Both the position numbers and the translations under genes were made by a program. The notes below the pieces were generated by a model. The model searched no databases, had not been told where the DNA came from, and saw nothing but the letters and a program-made list of their open reading frames with translations. Positions 58,195 through 64,000 of a stretch of 64,000 nucleotides of DNA are shown here, piece by piece. The stretch spans positions 84,770 to 148,769 of the forward strand of contig NZ_AFNV02000007.1 in assembly GCF_000215955.2 (NCBI RefSeq), given 5' to 3'. Source of the DNA: Salinisphaera shabanensis E1L3A. GTDB lineage: Bacteria; Pseudomonadota; Gammaproteobacteria; Nevskiales; Salinisphaeraceae. Within the stretch, counting starts at the first letter, position 1. Every line of letters begins with the position of its first letter.

Positions 58195-58257
58195 GCTGAC
58201 TCGTATCAAGGTTCAAGACAGGCGCGATTGCGCGTACGACAAGGAAAGCGATATTCC

Positions 58258-59532
58258 ATGGCACTGATTGTCCAGAAATACGGCGGCTCATCCGTCGGCT
58301 CGGTCGAAAAGATCAAGCGCATTGCCCAGAAAATCAAAGGCTATCGCGACAACGGCGACCAGGTCGTCGTTGTGGTATCGGCGATGGGCGGCGAAACCGA
58401 TCGCCTGCAGGGGCTGGCCGAAGAACTCGAAGGGCGCCCGGTTGCGCGCGAAATGGACGTACTGCTCTCCACCGGCGAGCAGGTCACCATCTCGCTGTTG
58501 TCGATGGCGCTGCGTCACGCCGGCGTATCGGCCCGCTCGTTCACGGGTTGGCAGGTGCCGATCATCTCGGACGATTCGCATTCCAAGGCGCGTATCCAGA
58601 AGATCGAACCCGACAACCTGCGCAGCGCCCTCGACGATGGTGATGTCGCAGTGGTCGCCGGCTTCCAGGGGATTACCGAAAGCAACGAGATATCGACGCT
58701 TGGCCGCGGCGGTTCGGACACCACGGCTGTAGCGCTGGCCGCCGCGTTGGGCGCGGATGAGTGCCAGATCTATACCGACGTCGACGGCGTGTATACGACC
58801 GATCCCCGCGTGGTAGCCGGCGCACGCCGTCTCGAGCAGATCACGTTTGAAGAAATGCTGGAAATGGCCAGTCTGGGTTCGAAAGTCCTACAGATTCGGG
58901 CAGTCGAGTTCGCCGGCAAGTACGGCGTACCCCTGCGCGTTCTGTCGACCTTCGACGACGGCCCCGGCACGCTCATTACATTGGAGAAACAAGTGGAAGA
59001 ACCGATCATCTCCGGCATCGCCTTCACGAAGGACGAAGCCCAGCTCACCGTGCTTGGCGTGCCCGACAAGCCCGGCATTGCCTACTCGCTGCTTGGCCCG
59101 ATCGGCGAAGCCAATATCGAAGTCGACATGATTCTGCAGAACGTGTCGGGCGACTCGTCCAGCGACTACACGCTTACCGATTTCACCTTCACCGTGCATA
59201 CGCGCGATTTCGATGCCGCCAAGGAGCTGCTCGAGAAAGCGGCCAAGGATCTGGGCGCCCGCGAAGTGTCCGGTCAGGCCGGTATCGCCAAGGTATCGCT
59301 CGTAGGCGTGGGCATGCGCTCGCATGCGAATGTCGCTGCGCGTATGTTCAAGGCGCTGGCCAGCGAAGGCATCAACCTGCGCATGATCTCCACCACCGAG
59401 ATCAAGATCTCGATCGTGATCGAGACCAAGTATCTGGAGCTGGCGGTGCGTGCGCTGCACGACGAATTCGAGCTCGACGAAGAGCCGCAGAAGGTCGAAA
59501 GCGAGCTTACACCGAGCGCGGAACAGGCCTGA
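58258..59532 (+). CDS. lysC: Aspartate kinase
   Basis: The enzyme phosphorylates aspartate, the first step toward Lys, Met, Thr and Ile. The 424-residue monofunctional protein begins with [11 protein letters not shown], has the kinase motif [20 protein letters not shown] near residue 150-169, and two ACT domains in the last 160 residues that normally bind Lys or Thr. I use the ATG after AAGGAA; an open extension of ten codons upstream lacks conservation. The csrA gene starts 10 bases later. Confidence 0.95.
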   Translation: MALIVQKYGGSSVGSVEKIKRIAQKIKGYRDNGDQVVVVVSAMGGETDRLQGLAEELEGRPVAREMDVLLSTGEQVTISLLSMALRHAGVSARSFTGWQVPIISDDSHSKARIQKIEPDNLRSALDDGDVAVVAGFQGITESNEISTLGRGGSDTTAVALAAALGADECQIYTDVDGVYTTDPRVVAGARRLEQITFEEMLEMASLGSKVLQIRAVEFAGKYGVPLRVLSTFDDGPGTLITLEKQVEEPIISGIAFTKDEAQLTVLGVPDKPGIAYSLLGPIGEANIEVDMILQNVSGDSSSDYTLTDFTFTVHTRDFDAAKELLEKAAKDLGAREVSGQAGIAKVSLVGVGMRSHANVAARMFKALASEGINLRMISTTEIKISIVIETKYLELAVRALHDEFELDEEPQKVESELTPSAEQA

Positions 59533-59542
59533 TCACGCTTCC

Positions 59543-59722
59543 GTGCTGATCTTTGAACGTCGCGCCGGTGAGCGTCTGCAAATCGGCGACGAAATCGAAG
59601 TACGAGTGCTGGATACCGACGGCGAACGCGTGCGTATCGCCGTCGAGGCGCCGCGCGACGTTCGTGTCGAAAGCGTAGACGACGCGCTTGAGACCGGCGA
59701 ATCGACAATCGACACGAAATGA
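59543..59722 (+). CDS. csrA: CsrA-family protein with altered RNA-binding residues
   Basis: The product of 59 residues starts at GTG and aligns without gaps with E. coli CsrA over the first 50 positions: LIFERRAGERLQIGDEIEV against LILTRRVGETLMIGDEVTV, and VRIAVEAPRDVRV against VRIGVNAPKEVSV. Position 4 is Phe, 5 Glu, 43 Glu and 44 Ser. In CsrA, Leu4 and Arg44 are key contacts to the GGA motif, so binding may be lost or changed. The C-terminus is acidic. The place after lysC and before tRNA-Ser is the canonical csrA site. Confidence 0.85.
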   Translation: MLIFERRAGERLQIGDEIEVRVLDTDGERVRIAVEAPRDVRVESVDDALETGESTIDTK

Positions 59723-59736
59723 AGTGAAACAAGGGG

Positions 59737-59854
59737 TTTACCCGCAGGGCTTAGCCGGGTATTATTCGCGGCCTTGAACGAATGAGAGTTCGTTTTCGCA
59801 AGGCCGCTACTCCGGTAAGTCGGTTTGTCGAACAGCCGACGCAAACGGCTTTTT
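59737..59854 (+). promoter_or_regulatory. Promoter, nested hairpin and terminator between csrA and tRNA-Ser
   Basis: TTTACC at 59737 and TATTAT at 59760 are 17 bases apart, a good sigma-70 promoter. A nested stem follows: GCGGCCTTG (59768) with CAAGGCCGC (59799), and inside it AACGAA with TTCGTT. A short terminator-like hairpin AGCCG/CGGCT with five T ends near 59854. It may drive the tRNA-Ser/tRNA-Arg unit or give a short RNA. Confidence 0.45.
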
Positions 59855-59890
59855 AGAACGGCGATTGCGTTTCGCAGGACAACGATTTTA

Positions 59891-59983
59891 GGAGAGGTGG
59901 CCGAGTGGCTGAAGGCGCTCCCCTGCTAAGGGAGTAAGGGGTTTATAGCCCCTTCGAGGGTTCGAATCCCTCCCTCTCCGCCA
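59891..59983 (+). tRNA. tRNA-Ser (GCU)
   Basis: The class II tRNA has acceptor GGAGAGG with CCTCTCC, anticodon loop CTGCTAA, a long variable arm with GGGG/CCCC pairing, T-arm GAGGG-TTCGAAT-CCCTC, and an encoded CCA. It is followed 14 bases later by tRNA-Arg. Confidence 0.97.
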
Positions 59984-59997
59984 TGACAATCAGTCAA

Positions 59998-60074
59998 GGG
60001 CCCGTAGCTCAGTTGGATAGAGCGTGCGGCTACGAACCGCAAGGTCGGGAGTTCGAATCTTCCCGGGCCCGCCA
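59998..60074 (+). tRNA. tRNA-Arg (ACG)
   Basis: Acceptor GGGCCCG pairs with CGGGCCC; the anticodon loop is CTACGAA, T-arm GGGAG-TTCGAAT-CTTCC, and CCA is encoded. The A at position 34 is presumably deaminated to inosine. Its last 19 bases recur 182 bases downstream. Confidence 0.97.
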
Positions 60075-60159
60075 TGCAAAAAGGCTTCCCAGAGATGGGA
60101 AGCCGTTTTTATTTGCAACGACTCAATTCGAACTCCCGACAGATAACAAGAGAGTTCGA
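60056..60159 (+). repeat. rtT-like repeat at tRNA-Arg, first copy
   Basis: The unit begins with the last 19 bases of tRNA-Arg and continues with a terminator hairpin (next entry). Then come the arms TCGAACTC and GAGTTCGA around 16 bases. The 5' T-arm half GAGTTCGA ends the unit exactly where the 78-base insert starts. The second copy matches over 111 bases with three changes: one extra G in the A run, G to T before the T run, and T to C in a loop. Confidence 0.85.
60083..60110 (+). terminator. Intrinsic terminator of tRNA-Arg
   Basis: GGCTTCCC-AGAGAT-GGGAAGCC is followed by GTTTTT. A second copy, with six T and no G before them, lies at 60266-60293 in the duplicate. Confidence 0.9.
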
Positions 60160-60237
60160 CAACCGCGCGCAGCGCGGTTGAACGGGGCGGCGCCAGCCGC
60201 ACCGGCCCCGAAGGGGTGACCGCGCAGCGGCGAATAT
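60160..60237 (+). other. 78-base structured insert between tRNA-Arg 3'-end copies
   Basis: The insert lies between TTCGA and AATCT and equals its counterpart at tRNA-Gln in length. It forms AACCGCGC-GCA-GCGCGGTT, then CCCC-GAA-GGGG, GGGGTGA, CCGC-GCA-GCGG and CGAATAT. The arms differ from the Gln insert but the pairing, GGGGTGA and CGAATA are kept. Confidence 0.7.
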
Positions 60238-60349
60238 AATCTTCCCGGGCCCGCCATGCAAGAAAGGCTTCCCAGAGATGGGAAGCCTTTTTTATTTGCA
60301 ACGACTCAATTCGAACTCCCGACAGACAACAAGAGAGTTCGACAACCGC
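60238..60349 (+). repeat. rtT-like repeat at tRNA-Arg, second copy
   Basis: The 19 tRNA bases are identical, the terminator hairpin at 60266-60293 is intact with six T, and the inverted repeat before GAGTTCGA is kept. A degenerate insert follows (CAACCGCCCCCCAGCGCTG and later GCGAACAATC), as if a third unit had decayed. Confidence 0.85.
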
Positions 60350-60741
60350 CCCCCAGCGCTGTTGAACGGTTTAGGGCAGGGCGCACCGGCTGCGAAGTAC
60401 GAGCAGCGAACAATCGTGTCAGGCGGTTGCCGCCAGATTTCTTCGCTGGCGATGCGGGACACTTTGTGCCTTAGCCGACCCTTGATGACGCTTTGCCCGG
60501 CGAGGCGTTTTGTACGCGTATCTCGGCGAATCGCGTATTCGCAAAAGCGCTGTCTGGCGCAGGTGCCGTTCGAGCATGGGATTAGACAAGGTCATCGTAT
60601 TGGCGGTCGGCGGGTTGTTATGAGCTCTTAAAGTCGTAATAAATGGTTTTTACCCATGACTTGCGCGGGCGCTTACGGTAACGTCCGAGTAACAATTCCA
60701 ATACATACCGGCCGTGTCGGCGCGGTTCGCAGGGGGAGATC
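60350..60741. other. Gene-free region before the lipoprotein hydrolase gene
   Basis: The first 80 bases are remnants of the insert element. The rest has no open frame with coding character. TTACGGTAA and a direct GTAAC repeat at about 60673-60694 could be an operator for the hydrolase gene; AGGGGGAGATC supplies a good ribosome site before its ATG. Confidence 0.4.
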
Positions 60742-62632
60742 ATGGCGTATACACGGTGGCGTGCGGGCTGGGCGATCGTTGTCATGGCACTGGTCGGGTT
60801 GGTCGGTTGCGGAGACGACGATGCGTCGATCAATCTGTCGGTGGACGGCCAGAACGGCGGCCAGAACGGCGGCGACGAGGGGGGCACGCCCCCGGCATCG
60901 ACGCTGTTGTACTGTCAGGATGACGCGCCGGCGCTCGACGCGGGGCGCGTCGACACGGTGACACAGTCGACCGATATCGATGGACAGACCATCGATGTGG
61001 CGATGACGCTGTATACGCCGGCGCTGGAAGAGGGAGAGTGCGCGCCGCTGATCGTGCACAGCCACGGCTTTGGCGGTAGCCGTATCACCAACCTCGACGA
61101 TGTCGCTGACGATTCCAACGCATCTGATGTCGCGACGCGCAATGCATGGCAATCGGGTTATTTCGTGGTCAGTTTCGACCAGCGCGGCTTCGGCGAAACC
61201 GGCGGCAGCGTGAAGGTCGAAAATCCCGATTTCGAAGGCCGCGACACCCGTGCGGTCATCGACCACGCAATTGAGCAGTTTGAGGGCCATCTGGCGTATC
61301 GCCGGGGCGAACCTGTCATCGGCGCGCTCGGGCTATCCTACGGGGGCGGCTTCCAGCTCGTGGGCGCGGGGGTCGATCCGCGAATCGATGCCATCGTGCC
61401 GGCGGCCACCTGGTATGACCTGACCTACAGCCTGGCGCCGAACGACACGCCCAAGACCGTCTGGCTCGACCTGCTGGTGCTGCTCGGTGTGGTCGGGGCC
61501 GAGGGTGCACTTGATCCTTTCCTATACGAGGGCTTTCTTCAGGCACAGTTCGGCAATATCTCGGACGATATTCTCACCGAGGTCCGGGGCAACGGCCTGA
61601 ATGCGTTCTGTGAAGGCTTGCGGCCGAGCGAGGGCGTACCCCGCGTCGATGCGTTTTTCGTGCAGGGCGTGAACGACACGCATGTTCAACATGAACGAGG
61701 CCGTGCGTAACGCGAGCTGTCTGCGGGCCGCCGGCAACGATGTGCGCCTGCTCGTGCAGCGAACCGGCCATATCCTGCCGCTGTTCCAGGCCGTACAGGG
61801 GGCGTTCGGCTTCGACCTGGATCCGCGCGTGGTCTGCGGCAACGCCACGTACGATACCTCAGAGCGCATGCTCAGTTTTCTAGACGAAAAACTGCGGGGC
61901 ATCGAAGCCCGGCCGCCGGTGGATCAAAACTGTTTCGTACAGGACGACAGCCACGGCATCGTCACCGATGACATCCCGGTCGGCGGGCAACGCTACACCA
62001 TACCCGCGACCACCCTATCGACCGGGCCGGTCATCGAAACCGTGGTCAGTGTTCTTCAGGGCCTGCAGATCAACGGGAGCCCGCTGTTGCCAACGGTTCT
62101 CGAGTCACTGGGCATGACGGTGACCAACCTGCTGGATACGCTCGAAGCCTTGCTGACCAACCCCGGCGATCTGGGTGGCGTACTCACCGACGAGGTACTT
62201 CAGTTATTACCACCTGAGCTGCTCAACGAACTGACGGCGCCGTCGCGCGAGCTGTTCCTGTTTACCGCCGAGCAGCCCACGACGCTGGCCGGTATTCCGA
62301 TGGCCGATCTTCAGGTCGACAGTCTGGCCGATGACGCGATCGTATTCGTCGGGCTCGGGCTCAAGCGGCAGGGCGAAACCCGGATCGACCTGATTAATAC
62401 GCAGATCGCGCCGTTGCGCGGGCACGACGAGGGTGTCTACCAACAGCCGCTCGTGGGTGTGTCGACCCATCTGAACCCGGGCGATGAGGTTTATCTCATG
62501 GTTTACGGGTTCCATAACCAGTATTTTCTGAGTTTCAATCGGCTGCCACGCGTGGTGACGCTATCCGGCGGTGTTGAACTGCCGCTGCTGCCCGCCGGCT
62601 CGTCCCGGCGCGAAAGGCGTCAATCGCCGTAG
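60742..62632 (+). CDS. CocE/NonD-type alpha/beta-hydrolase lipoprotein, interrupted by a frameshift
   Basis: This is a secreted lipoprotein hydrolase of about 629 residues. The signal peptide ends in the lipobox LVGC near residue 27. The alpha/beta-hydrolase domain starts LIVHSHGFGGSR near 95, with oxyanion-type FDQRGFGETGG near 148, nucleophile in GLSYGGGFQ near 195, Asp in VQGVNDT near 311, and, after the frame break, His in RTGHILP. A C-terminal beta-rich domain follows, as in X-Pro peptidase-like esterases. The break at 61681 is one extra C or two lost bases; it is not in a homopolymer, so it might be real. If so, the His is lost. Confidence 0.7.
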
Positions 62633-62650
62633 CGCGGGCGAAAAGAGAAA

Positions 62651-62680
62651 GGCTCGGCCCATTATGCAGGCCCGAGCCTC
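62651..62680. terminator. Terminator between the hydrolase and the metallothionein-like gene
   Basis: GGCTCGGCCC and GGCCCGAGCC enclose ATTATGCA. On the minus strand the hairpin is followed by TTTCTCTTTTC, so it should stop the metallothionein transcript; on the plus strand no T run follows. Confidence 0.55.
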
Positions 62681-62707
62681 ATGACGGGCGGGCGTAACCC
62701 GACTGTG

Positions 62708-62944
62708 CTAGGCGTGGTCCTGCGACGCGATGGCGCCGTTCGCCTCGGCGCAATGCGCGCAGCAATAGACATGGCCGGCGGCCCCCATGCCGTGGCCGAG
62801 TATGCGACAGCCACAGCCCTGGCAGGTCGGCGCGATCACGTTGGCCGCGCATTCGATCGAGTCGAAGGTGTACCGGCGGCCGCCCGCCGTTTCGACGGTG
62901 AACGCCTTGTCGTAGTCGTTTCCGCAACAGTCACAGCTTGGCAT
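62708..62944 (-). CDS. Small Cys-rich metal-binding protein, metallothionein-like
   Basis: The 78-residue protein has ten cysteines: CDCCGNDYDKAF at the start, IECAAN near 32, CQGCGC near 40-46, and YCCAHCAE near 59-66. It looks like the bacterial proteins filed as prokaryotic metallothionein or TRASH/YHS-like, which bind Zn or Cu. The conserved FTVETAGGRRYTFDSIECA and IAPTCQGCGCRILGHG give the pattern. Its own terminator follows. No metal-resistance gene is adjacent; the CDS next to it is ctaG-like, which links to copper in cytochrome oxidase assembly. Confidence 0.75.
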   Translation of the reverse strand: MPSCDCCGNDYDKAFTVETAGGRRYTFDSIECAANVIAPTCQGCGCRILGHGMGAAGHVYCCAHCAEANGAIASQDHA

Positions 62945-63326
62945 GAGAAACCTCGCATCGCGCGAAATGAAATACTGAAATTCAACGGTAGCAGGTGCGA
63001 GGCCGGCTGCGGGATCGGGATAAACCCCTAGAGCGTGTCGTCACGAGATAGGACGACGCATTGCCCGCGCGGGTGTCAGGCACGATGCGTGCCGCCGAGT
63101 GTGGCCGACCGTGGTCAAGGCCGCCCGGCGCGGGCAACCCTCAAAGAAATAATCAGGCGCCGATGGCCAAGCCCCGGCAATCCGACGTTGTTGTTGCTTT
63201 ACGGACTCGCTTACGTGGCATGGTGATGGGCACACGCGCGATGCCTCGCCTGGCCGATGCTTGTTGATCCGTGCGCCGTCTTATCTCATGACGACACGCC
63301 TTGGAACGCGCCGCCACGGCGGCCGC
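62945..63326. other. Gene-free stretch between the metallothionein-like gene and ctaG
   Basis: Both neighbours are on the minus strand. No open frame in these 382 bases has a ribosome site or family resemblance, and I see no clear hairpin with a T run. It should hold the promoter of the metallothionein-like gene. Confidence 0.4.
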
Positions 63327-64000
63327 TCAGAGCGCCGGCGCGACGCCTGGTCGACGTGCCTTGTAGCGTGCGGCGAAGAACACGCCCGCCATGGCGAGCC
63401 CGGCCAGATCGCCGCCGTAGTACATCAGTTCCGCCGCGAACCGGCGCTGCTCGAGCGCGGCGCCCGATTCGAGCGGGTAACCGTGCAGATACATGTATTT
63501 CGACAAGGCGCCGTGTAGCGCCATCGCGAAGAAGAACACGAGGAGGCGCAGGCGAGGCCCGGGCCGATGGGGCGCGGGGTCGGGCCCGACGATCGCCCAA
63601 ACGAACAGACAGCCGGCCAGTAGAAAATGCAGGTGGAGTACGGCGCCGAGCCACGACGTATCGTGCATGAGTCCGTACAGCGGGGTGAGATAGAGCAGGA
63701 ACATGGCGCCGATATCCAGCACGGCGGCGGTGATCGGATGCGCGAGCAGCCGCACGGGCGCGCTGGCCAGCCAACGCACCAGGGCGCGTGCCGGTCGCTG
63801 GGGCAGTGTACGTAGCGCGAGCGTAACCGGTGCGGCCATCACCAGACCGATCGGCGCATACATGCCTAGCATCAGATGCTGAATCATATGCCCTTCGATA
63901 GACGCATGGCCGTAATGCATCAGTGGCGGGCTGAGCGCGACCAGTGCCAGGGCGGCGCCCAGCAGGGGAGTGCACCCTTCGTTCTGTAAATTGGCCTGAG
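63327..64000 (-). CDS. CtaG/caa3-type cytochrome oxidase assembly factor, 5' end outside window
   Basis: The frame stays open to the window edge, so the true start lies beyond it. At least 224 residues remain, with five or six membrane helices. GHASIEGHMIQHLMLGMYAPIGLVMAAP contains the conserved HMxQH that marks the CtaG_Cox (caa3) family, and LHLHFLLAGCLFVWAIVGPDP follows. The protein is an integral-membrane factor for assembling a copper-containing terminal oxidase. It is not the soluble CtaG/Cox11. Confidence 0.8.
   Translation of the reverse strand, partial: QANLQNEGCTPLLGAALALVALSPPLMHYGHASIEGHMIQHLMLGMYAPIGLVMAAPVTLALRTLPQRPARALVRWLASAPVRLLAHPITAAVLDIGAMFLLYLTPLYGLMHDTSWLGAVLHLHFLLAGCLFVWAIVGPDPAPHRPGPRLRLLVFFFAMALHGALSKYMYLHGYPLESGAALEQRRFAAELMYYGGDLAGLAMAGVFFAARYKARRPGVAPAL

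Noticed and set aside
60075..60349. CRISPR-like repeat array
   Set aside because: There are only two copies, over 100 bases long, that start inside a tRNA. No cas genes are present.

Overview
The window reads as chromosomal DNA of a GC-rich, aerobic gammaproteobacterium, most likely a halophile close to Salinisphaera. The genus is an inference from gene content and from the many acidic tails and linkers. The gammaproteobacterial assignment is firmer, because several conserved gene orders survive: purN-purM / perM-hda / wrbA-arsC, hemA facing TPR-lolB-tRNA-Gln-prs-rplY-pth-ychF, and pncC-thpR-recA-recX-alaS-lysC-csrA-tRNA-Ser-tRNA-Arg. I see no insertion sequence, prophage or CRISPR array, and base and codon use look even throughout.

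Layout. 0-11 kb: RNase T, argG, a YcaD-like MFS carrier, an FKBP lipoprotein, a solute-binding-protein/XRE pair behind two inverted operator half-sites, pckA, and two adjacent paralogous exported proteins of unknown function. 11-20 kb: gph, a FAH-family hydrolase, nth, a solitary RnfB-like ferredoxin, metG and apbC, then a small insert (lysR, DUF1127, quinone oxidoreductase), then dcd. 20-31 kb: DUF3108, purN, purM, perM, hda, DUF2069, wrbA, arsC, a lytic transglycosylase, proS, a JAMM protein, a CDF-like membrane protein and an L,D-transpeptidase. 31-37 kb: NAD-type isocitrate dehydrogenase, a 544-base leader region, and an operon of PAS-PAS-GGDEF-EAL, KaiC and KaiB. 37-49 kb: prmC, prfA and hemA on one strand; TPR protein, lolB, tRNA-Gln, prs, rplY, pth, ychF, tRNA-Met, an ABC1-family kinase, DUF2505 and DUF2970 on the other. 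49-64 kb: mutS, pncC, thpR, recA, recX, a thiamine-binding-family protein, alaS, lysC, an atypical csrA, two tRNAs, a CocE/NonD-type lipoprotein hydrolase, a metallothionein-like protein and a partial ctaG.

Two things stand out. First, the operon PAS-GGDEF-EAL / KaiC / KaiB couples a bifunctional cyclic-di-GMP enzyme to a KaiA-less Kai module. Its KaiC has lost both residues that carry phosphate in the cyanobacterial clock and has gained a C-terminal coiled coil. Second, at two unrelated tRNA genes (Gln and Arg) the last 19 bases of the tRNA plus the downstream hairpins are tandemly duplicated. In both cases a 78-base, three-hairpin insert separates the copies at the same point of the T-loop. 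This resembles the rtT repeats of E. coli tyrT but recurs at independent loci.

Six genes (lysR, hda, thpR, recX, alaS and the lipoprotein hydrolase) are each broken by what looks like a one-base indel, five of them at short homopolymers. Because alaS is essential, I read most of these as sequencing errors rather than decay, and I annotate the genes as whole.
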